A stretch of 64,000 nucleotides of DNA from Liolophura sinensis. Taxonomy: Eukaryota; Mollusca; Polyplacophora; Chitonida; Chitonidae. Location: the NCBI RefSeq assembly GCF_032854445.1, contig NC_088300.1:52176984-52240983 (forward strand). The letters are read 5' to 3'. The notes beneath the pieces were generated by a model, which ran no database searches, was not told the DNA's origin, and worked only from the letters and a program-made list of their open reading frames with translations. The position numbers were made by a program, and so were the translations under genes. Shown in pieces: positions 21,801-34,700 of this stretch; positions within the stretch are counted from its first letter, which is position 1, and each line of letters starts with the position of its first letter.

Positions 21801-24800
21801 TGGGATGCCGTGTAGGGGTTAGCACAACTGGGAAGAGGAGGATGTGTAAGAGTTGCCATTACCACAATATGTGATGCCGTGTAGGGGTTAGCACAACTGG
21901 GAAGAGGAGGATGTGTAAGAGTTGCCATTACCACAATATGGGATGCCGTGTAGGGGTTAGCACAACTGGGAAGAGGAGGATGTGTAAGAGTTGACATTAC
22001 CACAATATGGGATGCCGTGTAGGGGTTAGCACAACTGGGAAGAGGAGGATCTGTAAGAGTTGCCATTACCACAATATGGGATGCCGTGGAGGAGTTAGCA
22101 CAACTGGGAAGAGGACGATGTGTAAGAGTTGCCATTACCACAATATGGGATGCCGTGTAGGGGTTAGCACAACTGGGAAGAGGAGGATGTGTAAGAGTTG
22201 CCATTACCACAATATGGGATGCCGTGTAGGGGTTAGCACAACTGGGAAGAGGAGGATGTGTAAGAGTTGACATTACCACAATATGGGATGCCGTGTAGGG
22301 GTTAGCACAACTGGGAAGAGGAGGATGTGTAAGAGTTGCCATTACCACAATATGGGATGCCGTGTAGGGGATAGCACAACTGGGAAGAGGAGGATACATG
22401 TATGTAAGAGCTGCCATCACCAGGGTGCGATTTACATTGCACTCAAGACAACGGTGAGGGGTTCTACATGTACATGTATGCATGTTTGAGTTACTATAAT
22501 AACCGTGATGAGAGATCTTACTTAGGAGTTAGTACACAAGTGAGGGGGGATATGTATTAATTAGTTAGTAAACTAGCGATGAGGGATGCTATATAAGAAT
22601 CAGCAATCTGGAATGAGGCATGCTACGTAAGAATTAGCACACCTCCAGACCTCAGATGAGGAATGATATGTCAGAATAAGCACACCTGGGATGAGGGATG
22701 CTATGTAAGAGCTAGCACACCTGGGATGTGGGAAGCTATGTAAGAGTTAGCACACCTTGGACAAGGGAGGCTATGTAAGAATTAGCCCACATGGGATGAG
22801 GGTGCTAAGTAAGAGTTAGCACACCTAGGAAAAGGGATAATAAGCAAAAGTAAGTTAACTTGGGATGAGGGATACTAAGCAAGAGTAAGTTAACTTGGGA
22901 TGAGGGATTCTAATGCTTTGTAAAAATTAGCACATCTTGAGTGAGGGATGTTATGTAAAAGTTACCACACCTGGGATGAGGAATGCTATGTAATAGTTAG
23001 CTAACTTGGGATGAGGAAGGCTACATCTATGTAAGAATTAGCACCAGGGATGAGGAAAGTTATGTGAACGTTAGCACACCTGAAATGAGGGATGTTTTGT
23101 AAGAATTAGCAGAACAGGGATGACGGATGCTATGAAAAAGTTAGTACAACCGAAACGAGGGATGCCAGGTGTGGTGCACCTGGGATGAGGGGTGACACGT
23201 GCAAGTTAGTTGAAATGCTTGGATGAGAGATACTATGACAGAGTTGTGCCAAAAGATGCAGTTTAGAAGTTAGCACGGCTAACTTCTGAGGTGAGATATC
23301 TTCTTTCTGCAGACACAGAGGAGTTCGTTCACGCATCAGAGCTGTCACACAATTGTGACGTATGGCTGCATAATAACATGGCAATTTAATTGCAACAGCA
23401 TCATGTTGCTACACCAAACCTCCAGGACATGTGATGGCTATGTTATCAGGTCACGCTAGCAGAAAAGCAGTCCTATGATCCAGACGAAGGGAAAGTCAGA
23501 ATCTTACAACTGGTCTCATTAACAAAGTCAAGGAGATAAAAGATTTGACACAAATAAAAAAAACTGCTGCGTGTAAGGTGACTATTTCGCTTTCATCTGT
23601 ACAAGCCACTGCCTAAAGCCATCCTAGTCTATTTAACATCTTCATACCTGTTCAGAATAGTAATGAAAACTTATCCCTGACAGAATCTAATAAGACCACA
23701 GAATAATTATGGAGCTGTGGCCCAGACACATGCTGAAGCCATGAAAACTGGGTCGATGGGAGCCAGTGTTAGTTATTTCATCTATACACAGACTTGAAAA
23801 ACATTCCCATCTTTCATCACCCTTGATGACTTGAAAATGCAAATAGCCAAGACAAAGTGCTAGCTGCTTTAAAACCACTTGCAACTGAAAAAGATTCAAT
23901 GTTCCCAGGGACCTGCGGCATATAAACCCAAACATGCGCTCAAAGGTGAATTCTGTTGTAGGAGTGTGTATCTAGGTAGGAAGTTGTTTCAAGCTGAACA
24001 CTAATTCAACTCATGTTTGGGCAGCCATTCTTTCTGCCTCAAAAAAAAAAAAAAAAAAGAAAAGAAAAAAAACCCTAGCACAAACAACACATTAAAGACA
24101 TCAATTTCAAGCAATTTTAGATTTTGACTGCTTTGCACTTAACAGCCTGCTGGGCTGCTCCCCAAATCCCCCAACCCAACTTTATTAACAAACGAGTGTC
24201 TGATCTAAGAGGGGAATGCCAGGCACTGTGCATGTCTGAGGTAAGTGAAGTCCACTGGCAGGGGAGGGCAGTCAAGCTGGTAGACACCATTACGGACTGC
24301 TGGTCTCCTAATGAATAGTTTGTTCCTCTTCAGAATTAAACCCTAGTTAAATATAGGGGCATGCATGCTCATCAGCTTGTCTCCAGCACACAGGATCAGC
24401 CCATATACACAGTCTATTCAATACATTGATCAGAGGGGTTCTGGAAGGCTGACTGGTGCAAACATACTTGGGCTAGTTTAATACATCACTGGGGCATATT
24501 CCCCTTCAATACGACAGCTCAGTCAAGCAGAAGAACTCTCTGGGGCTTTAAACATATTCGGCAGTAATCTCTGGTCGTATGATGGCTCCGGTGGTACACC
24601 TGACAAATAGACTAAGGAGGGTAAGGGGGCGTGGTTAGATGGGAGAAAGGGGGATGGGGGTAGGGTGTGTGATCGGTACTATAAACAGACAAATAAAATG
24701 GGTCAATTTGAGGGCAATTAGTAAGGCAGTTTGGACTGGTGGTGCAACACGCTTGATCTAACAATTCACCATGCCAAGATTGCCTCCCGTTATCAAGCCG

Positions 24801-27800
24801 CCAAGCCGCTATAGCGTGTTCATTTGTCACCCAGAGATTGATCTAACAGAAGGCTGCACTCCGCAGAGGCCCCTACCAGACTGCAGTACACGTACATGCT
24901 TGGCTTCGCCCTCACATCGTCACACAGGTGGTTCCAGTTCCCAGCCAAACTATGTCTTTATGGGTCTGTGGAATACCATGCACCATTAGAGAATCAATTC
25001 TTCATTAATATAAATATGAAGCCTGGTTTCCACTTCATCAAGCACTTTTCATAAGGCTTTGAACATCTCTGCCTTTAATCTGAGCCGTGCCCAACGAGAT
25101 CAAATCTCATAATTACGTCTATATTATCCAGACAAGATCATACTGCCCTTGGTTTGGTTTATATGCCCTGGAAGGCATATCAAACTCGACTGGTGTTTTA
25201 ACGGCGAGATTTACGATGTGTATGTACAATATATTTTACAGTCAACAAGCATTCATTCTGTTCAGCGTCATAATCTGTAGCAATCATCTTGGTCAAAATA
25301 GATAGCTGCCAGCACTGCATTCATTTATCATGATTTACTGACATGCAACTTCACTCTCTTTTTACTCCATCCATCACCTACTTGAATATTGCCACTTTCC
25401 TCTGGAATCCCACCATCATTAACTAAAATCTCTCCAACATATGTATATCCTTCTATCTTGACCATTAGTTCAAATATATTTTGAGCACGTATTGTACCTC
25501 AAACACAAGATCATGCTATAATGAAAGTGAATTTGGTCATAAAGCATCTGAAATACTCCCTACATGTACTTCACTTAATGCAGGTTCTGTTCTTAAATTT
25601 CTTGAGTAAATCTTCAGCCTGAAAATTCATCAATCAGGTACATGTACCATAAACACTTTCAGTTCAAACCTAGAGACATTAAAGCATATTTGAAACACTT
25701 TGGTTTTATTTCTTAATGTGCAGGTTATCATATGTAATAACATATAATAGTACAAACAAATTTTTTAACTTTCACTTTGAGAGGTAAAAATGGCTTCAAG
25801 TACAGATTTCTTGAGGCCCCAGAGATGATGCCAGTGATGATTCTTGTATAAAAAGAACTATGTGGGGGACAGATCAAACAGCATTGGTAAAATGGGGGGC
25901 AGGGGTGTGGGGAACAGACTAAATGGGGGCAGGTGTAGGTGCGCGGAGGGGGTGTGAAGCTGGCCTGAAGAAGCCATGCAGTATCTGTGAACAAGTCACC
26001 TTGCCCACAATGTAGCAACGTACTTCACCAGGCTTGGGGCACTTCAGGAGTCTACACGGAGTTCTGAGCAAAGATCAACGATGACGCAATTTTTGAAAAA
26101 AATCAGACCAATGATGGAAAATATGCAAAATACAGTGGGGTAATTAACAGGTATAAAAATACCACCAAAATGAATTTTTTAATCAAAATTCCAGGTCATA
26201 ATTTTCTTCATTTGGAAACATAATCTTTTAGTTCTTTTCATGTATCCTTTAAACTACATGTATTTTCACTTAATGGATTTATATCCATGAAGGACAAAAG
26301 ACACTTACTCCTCTGAACATCTGTAGCATACACCATACATGTACATGTGCTTACAGCCATGACAATGCCTAATGCTAAGGTCTCACTGATATATCTACTG
26401 TCTATCAGCTATGCTCAGGGCATGATCCACAAATGGGAAAATTTTAATACCAAAACCTCATGTTTGAAGTGAAAAGTGTACAAAGGTACACTTTTGCTGT
26501 TTGTACATATGTGCTGTGATACAGTTAACTGGTACCTAGGTCAAAAAACTTGTAAATGCATATTAAAGTTAACCAAAATCAAACACACAACCTTCACTTT
26601 TCATATTACACCTTACCCCTAATGGTCAAACTGCACAAGGCAGGTGTGCATACCTGAAAAAGGTATACTTTCAGAAAATCAGTTCCCAACTGGGAAATGT
26701 GGGGTTGCAAATTGGGTAACAGGCCAAACAGTGAATGGGTCCAAATATCCACGCCTTCAGCACACATGTAGGTAGACTATGCCCTCATGCTATACTCAAA
26801 AAACTAAGACAGTTATTCTGCAGCAACATAAGGGTAAACTTATTTGAGCATTGCTTCTTAAAGGGGAAACTGTAAAATCTATTTAAAATTTTCAAAGAGA
26901 AAGTGTTTCATCCAATCCTCAAATCCATCCAGAGTAGACTCTTGCATTTAGCAAAGTGGACAAAAGACACACAGGTGTGCTCAACAGAAAGTGGTAGGGG
27001 TACATGAAGGACAGGAGTATTTTAACATACATACGCCTGATATGGGTGATTAGGTGATATGTAGCCATATGTAAGCCATGCCAATATGAATATCACACCG
27101 ACACCATTTACTAACTAGGTACATGTACATATGGTTTGTAGGCCAAAGTGAAGAATTAGCTGACCTTTCCAGTGAACTATTGACTCGTTCTAGCTCAGCT
27201 AAATAGACAGGCTTCGGTAACAGCATTGTTCGGGTTAATACATTTTACCTGTCAGTTTAGTGTTAGAGTGAATGCCATTGTGCAACACTGCTCTGAATAC
27301 AGAGTAACTGTTACATGAGAACTATAAATAAACAATGCCTAAGCCAGGTCCAACGATTTGCCCAATGGACTCCTGCTAAAGCCTGAGAAATGCTAGGATA
27401 CATCTACATTCACATGTAAGAAAGATCTGTAGGAAGATCTCAACTCTTCCCTGGAAATTCTTTAGACAATGTCGTCCGGTGTTTCAATGCTAGCCAGAGA
27501 GCAACTCTTGGCCAACACAAAAATACGCCGCAGAGATGTGTCTCAAAAGCTTCCAATCTGGTTATGGAATAAAAGCTGATCTGGTGCAGCTGGACCTGAT
27601 AGTATTGATCGGTCTCGAAGCATAGATACAGCGAGACCATTTCAGTCAGCTGAAAGCCTTGTCCTGATAACACACCTGTATATTGCATTACCTGACAGCA
27701 GACTTCACCTCCACCCTCAGGTAATCTGGGGATCACCTGTATATATACTGATTAACTCCATGTCTCATTTGCTGCCCACTAATTCATAAAAATAAAATCC

Positions 27801-28667
27801 ACCTAAATATTAACCACCTTTGCTTTAACATTCTAGACAAATCAAGGTGGGCAATTTTAAAAATCAACCACTGGAGTTAAAATGTTTATAAAATCATTAT
27901 TAAATCTTGAGTGCAATGGAGGGTATCGGGCCATCCGCCTGCATGCATGTCGACCACCTTGCCCCAAATCAACACATTATCTCCCCAACTCATCAATGCA
28001 TGAAATTTCAACAGCATTATCAGTGAGCACACCCAATTCGTCTCTCAGCCGTATCCCTAACTAGCCTGTACTGTATACAGACAGAATTCAACAAAACTCA
28101 CAGAGACAAACATATGGCCCTTATCACAAGTGTCATAGCCAGCAGCAACTCATCAAAGCCTTTGATCAGGCACACCTGTATAGCAGAGAGAACTGATGGT
28201 GCAGTCAATGAAATGGCACAGTGTGCACCACATTTACTTCTGGGCATGCCAATGAACGTCTGCATACATAACCAGCTACATTCAAATTCACACTGTGTGT
28301 ACAACTACATCTATAATCACTTCTCTTAATCCCTAATATTTAAAGCCGCATGTGGATGAATACTTCCACTAATTTTTTTTACTTTTCCGACCATTTACTT
28401 TAGTTTGCATTGCAACAGTGGTTTCTGGCCGCTCCAACAAGATAGTTCCAGCAAGTTCTTTATGTACACTGGATCTGTTAGCTGACAATCCTTTTTTTTT
28501 TCACACTCCGCCTTAATTTTTCATAAGCTGCCTGACGAATGGCCACACAGACAGGAGACCTGTCACAATATGTTGGTTTATGGAGAGATTTCACAAAAGC
28601 ACATATTTCTTCAACAAAAAAACAAAAAAATGATAAGAACAATGAGTCTCAAACTGTTCAGCTGATT

Positions 28668-28702
<35 letters not shown>

Positions 28703-31700
28703 CTAATCTACCATTTGCAATAAAATATTAAATTATAAAACACACTATAAGCAATCAATTACAACATATGCTCATAAACTGCAGTGTACAGATTCTTCCT
28801 AAGTAATACTAACTATGATAAAGTGAACAGGAGGTCAAATCTAGTCTTGCATCGTGTGGGTATAATGTGATTTACCACACACAAATACTGTAAATTGTGC
28901 AAGGCAGGTGCAATCAAAATAGAAATTAGCCTTGTGAGGAAATGTTATCATTTGTGTCAGGTTTCACGTCTTTCATGTCCTCATGCCATTTACATTATAC
29001 AACTGCTTTGACTACATGCTTGATGCTGGGAAGTGTATGACAATTAAATTTCTATGAAATCCTCAAACATACAAAGGTAATGCCACGAAATGTAGATGCA
29101 ACTTTTTTTTGGATGATGATTTAGCTGCTGTAGCAGGTGGGTGTTTGGGACAAAATTGCGGGGGTGGTTGACACGGCCTCCACACAGTGCTGGTAACAGA
29201 TCACAACTTCAACACACTAAAATCAGACTAAGTGTTTTCAGGTGTGGCACATAATCAATCCGTCTAACACCTGATCAAACAACAGTACTCTACACAGTTT
29301 GAATGTGTGTCCTTCAGCAGTTAACAGTAATTAACAGAAAGTATCTGTCTACATGCTGCAGGAACCCTCCACTCATTGTACATCCTACAAACATCATGTT
29401 TCCCCAACGATAAACCAATCTAATACTGCACATGTTGCAACAACAATATTTTCATAGGGAAAGCATAAAATGCCACAAAATGCAAGCATCAAATTAATGC
29501 AGGTGTCAACTAGCATCACATTTTAAGCTTGTTAATGTCTAAATACTTTACTTCATAACAATGCGTCTTTCATATTTGCTTTACACTTTTTCTTTTCTTC
29601 TACTTGAAGAGATACATGTGTAAATTGTTCTAAATTTACTTAATGCTTCTTGTATATTTCATCCACCTTATTTATCAGATTTACAACGCATTTCAAATGG
29701 AAAAATGGCACAGCTGTCTAAATCTTGCCTTGATTTTCAGGTCCACATGTTCTGAGCAGACGAACAGCAATAGAATGTCAGAAGAGCTTTAGTTATAATA
29801 GGGTTTTGGTATTGGTTAAATATAATGTAATCCAAACAGATGATTGGTCGGGGCGGAGAAGCCTACATGAAATCAATAGAGCCGTGGGCAGTGAAGAGGA
29901 CATCAGCCTTAGCCAGGCCTGACTATACTGCCTGAGATATAATCACAGTAAGAGCTACAGACACATCTATGTGAATAAAGAGCTTACAACAGTCTACCTG
30001 AGCATTAGCCTCAACAAAAATACCATAGATAACCAGAGCACCTTTAGATGACACAATTGTCTCCCAAAACACTGTCTCTATCTGTGGTCTTAAGTTACCT
30101 GGATACCGGTGACCAATCACAAACTGATGCGTAAGACAAAACCAAGGCCTCATAAATTGAGTGATAAGACTTTAAATGTCACACACAGAGCCATCAATAA
30201 CTGTTCATTTTGCATATGGAAAAAAGAAGCTGCCATGGAAAGAATGCTTGATTTTGTCAAACGTCTGGTGTTGTTGGTTGAGCAGCAGTTTCAAATTTAT
30301 TTATTTTTTTATTTGACTGGGGTTTTACACCATACTCAAAATTTTTTCACTTATATGATGGCAAGCATACGGGGGGTGGGAGGAAGCCTACAGCAGTTTT
30401 ACAAGTGGATGCGCACCTGTACAGGTCAGTTGCCTGTTGAGCTCTGATGGTTTCCCCCGGGTACTGAAAACAGTTTCTTCTATATATACACACTCTAATT
30501 TTCATGGACACCAAATTCTACCCATGACCCTGATGTGTTGGTAAGGAAAAAAAGGAGTAAATGAACACAACTCAAAAGACTCATAAGGATTTGTCAAATA
30601 CAAAGTTAGTCTACTAAATACACCACCTACTCTATTTCATTGCAATTTTACATGACACGTTTCCATTTTGTTAAGTTCTGCATGTCAATCGGGCAAATTG
30701 CACTCTGTGAACGTGCTTGAACTTTATTTGTTGATTACAAGTCCTGTCGGCTGCAAGGGAACACCTGTGTTATTACCCGTAGTTTCGCAGACTTATTGCA
30801 CAATATTAGTGGTATGATAGTGTGTATAAGTGAAATACCTTGTACATTTAAGCCTAACTGTATTAGGAAATTATTTTGTGGGACACACCTGTGCCTTGTC
30901 AGAGCCAGGATTTAGGACAGGTATGACACAGCGTGTTTACAGCATTACCTGTCTGATGAAACATGTCCTTGATATCAAACTTCTGCTCAAAAAGATTATG
31001 AAAGCCCTGTATGTTCATTATTTCATTAGTGCTCTATCACATGTAACTAAAGCTTATTTCGTTTACTGTTCAATACCTGTACATAAACCCACAAAATACT
31101 GAAATGTTTACTGACATCTACAGAATACCAAGAGGATCACGTTTAGGGGTTTACGGTACCCCTTAATGATGACGGCAGAACCATTCCCACAGGTAAAGTG
31201 TTACTTACCTCTACTGTCTCCAGCACACTGGAGCCACTCGTGACAACATCCTCCACCACCAGGCAGATGTCCCCAGCTTTGTAGTGACCCTCCACCATCT
31301 TCTTGGTCCCATAATCTTTGGCTTCTTTACGACGCACCAACATGGGCAGGTTTTGGCTGGTAGAGATACACTGAAAAACACACAGCATTTACAACATTAA
31401 GTTGTAGACTGACAATTATGTTGAAATGAAGTAAACTGTAAGTCAACTGCTTCAAAAAAAAAGAACATAGGTTCTCATTTGCTTTTAGATTACTAAAGCA
31501 GGAGAACGGACAATTGTATTCTCACATATTTTACCCTTGCTGGTCAACTTATCTAGCTGACAGTTAGCCCTTGTGGCAATTATTTCATGTGTACCAACTG
31601 GGCTAGCTAAGGCTCTATTGTTAGTATTCTTGGGAAGGGAAAAGTGAAGACGATTTATCAATCATGTTGATTATACAGAACTCACAGTTTTATGTTTGAC

Positions 31701-34700
31701 AGGTCTAATTAAGTACAAACCCGTACTCACATTTCATTACTCATCATACAAAATTAATTTAATTTTGAGTGATTGTCAAATATCGTGATAACTACAAAAA
31801 TGTATCATGCATCTACAAAATTGGCTGGGAGAAAGCCAGATGAGCACTTGCAGCTCCAACACTGCCAGTATATAATGTCTGGCCATGCCATTTCCCATGT
31901 TCATGTAACCTAATGCCCAGATTGTCTTCATATTTATACAGGTAGTTATAGAATTGATGTTCACAGTCCTAGCATTTTATTTATTTATTTATTTGATAGG
32001 TGTATTCATGCCATACTCCAGAACATTTCACTTATACGACGGCGGCCAGCATTATGGTGGGAGGAAACCCAGCAGAGCATAGAGGAAACCCATGACCATC
32101 CACAGGTCACAGGCCTTCCCACCTTCCCACAAATGGCCAGAGAGGAAGCCAGCATGAGCTGGACTTGAACTCACAGGCATGGCGTGCTAACCCCCTCGGC
32201 CATGGAGGATCCAAGTTCTAGCATCTGATACATGCATGTGGTCAGTTTCTAAGACATCTGACAAGATAACACCCAGAAATAAACCTGAGATCTCGAAAAC
32301 AACATCAGAAACTTTCCTAAAGTAATGGACATCGTGTTCACAAGTCTGTTATGGTCTTCTTCACAATTACAAACATGTTCTCATTTAGAGTAATCAGAAC
32401 CAGAACTGCTTCCAAGCAGTCTGTACACATAGCTTAAAGCTTTTACTTTCTAAAACTTTCCACTTTTTCCATCACAGACCGTTTAAATCTATTAGTTCTA
32501 CCTCTTCTGAAACGTCCCCAGGTTTGGCAATAAACTCTCCGAACGAGTGAATTGCACGTGCCTGCGGAAACCACGTCTCATATATTCAACAAAAACAAAA
32601 CTATTTCAGTGATACCCGCAATCACAATCTCCCACAAAATAAACCATGGTGTCCATATTTAAAACCGACATGAATTTGCTAAGAATGGTAAGGAGTGGAC
32701 TGGATTTGAACCCAGGCTGCTAGGACTGGTAATCTGAGGCCTAATAATTTCATGGTAATTGAAGATTGGCAGGAATCAACTGAACTTGAACCGTGACTGC
32801 TAGGGGTAATGTTCATTGAGGCGATGGTGCAAGACAGTGAAAAGAAAAAAAAACAAAAAAAAAAAAACATTGCTCTCAAATAGCTGTGCTGGGCCATATC
32901 TACAGAAGAGAGATTGTTCCTTTGACCTACTGCTCCTGTCACCAGACAGAATTAGAATACACGCCCTGTAGACAGCACTCTACAGTGAGCGGGCTTCGTG
33001 CAGTTTAGCACGAAGCTCCTTAGGTATTTGAATGGGTTGTCTTTGCATGTATGCACATTGGGGGGTTTTACATCATACTTCATATTTTTGATAGTTTTTT
33101 GGTCGTAACCTGAAAACTATACAAAGTACAAAGATAATTCTTTGATTTGTAATCCGGAGGTCAAGGAGTACTAGACAGTGTATTTATTTAATCATTTTGA
33201 ACAGTTTTTAGACTTGACCTATTTTTAAGCTAATTTCATTGGTCAGTTATTGTACAACTTACATACCAGATAAAACCTTTTTGTACAATATATGTACCGC
33301 GATCCACCTAAAACTTGCAAGAGAAATTTCATCCAAAGATCAATACTCGATTTACGGAAAAATATTCAAAATGATTGCTAAATCACGCAACTGGCCAAAT
33401 AGAACAAAACATCAAAAACTGCTTCATGCTGATTGTTTTTTCTACCTTTACCAGTTTTGGAGATATTGTAATTTTACGAGTTGACTATGAATGAAAATAA
33501 CAAGTTTTTAAACGCATTTCAATGGCAAAACTATCAGTCAAAGTCAGTGTGTGGACTACCAGTCAACAACGAAGATCTGTGATTGATCTATTTACTGACC
33601 AATTTTCAGGTTCATAGCTATTATGGTGTCTGTAATGACCCAGGAGCCTCTCACTAATGCGGTCACTGTGAGTTCAAGTCCAGCTCATGCTGGCTTCCTC
33701 TCCGGCCGTATGTGGAAAGGTCTGCCAGCAACCTGCGGATGGTCGTGGGTTTCCCCCGGGCTCTGCCCGGTTTCCATAATGCTGGCCACCGTCGTATAAG
33801 TGAAATATTCTTGAGTACGGTGTAAAACACCAATCAAATAAAATAAATAAATATTATGGTGTTCGGTCATGTGACATTTTTAAAATGACCCTGAAATGAG
33901 TTTTAATTTCAATTTCAAGAAAAACTATACATCATAGGAAAAAATTAAAACCATGAGTGTATTCAGCAGGCCAAAGTACATCTAATAGCTATCACGTTTT
34001 TTAAAAATTCATCCACAGGTCATCAAGTGACTAAAACGACCAGTAGCGAGCTTCCACATTTCTCAACTGATTTGCAGAAAAGTTTCAATCCTTATTCCCC
34101 CAGTAGTTTTGTGCATGTATATCAATCTCCAATGCGATCTGATCAACGGTCCTGGAGGAGAAGTCTTTTTTTAGATTTTCATATTGCTCCAATATGGCCG
34201 AAAAGTGGGTCACAGGTACGTGAAGTTTTATACTCCAGCAGGTAACCCGAGCAATTTGGTAGTGAACATGTGCAGAGAGTTAACAGCTGTGACATGCAGT
34301 TTTCTTGCAAAACCAAAAAAAAAAACAGGCGTCAGAGAAGAAGAAAAATAATCTGAGTGAGAACAATAGTCTTCCAAGTTAAGCCTGGAAGCCTAACCAG
34401 AACGTACAGCAGAGATGCTCAAAAATTTGAATGGAAAAATGGCTTCAAGGCTGCAGAATGCCTAGTAGGCCTAGTTGGGCTTGTATCTTAACTGTTATCT
34501 CAACTAATGTATCCTGTAACTTCAACAAACACAACATGGGAAGCAGTGGATTAACAGTTATTAATGCTGACATCATGTGAAAAACATACATAATTTATGT
34601 ATAGGCATTACTGCTTTATAACTTTCCAACATACTTTCATAAAACCTATTCCCTGGAAATTTGTGCCAAGTTCTTAATGAGGTTTACTCTTTCAAGCCAA

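Noticed and set aside
21620-22483. 287-codon open frame on the - strand
   Set aside because: It is the 69-bp tandem repeat read in a frame kept open by a period divisible by three; it has no motif, splice context or non-repeat sequence of note.
27440-27736. 98-codon - strand frame
   Set aside because: No motif, no good splice borders and it lies in a long intron; most likely chance.
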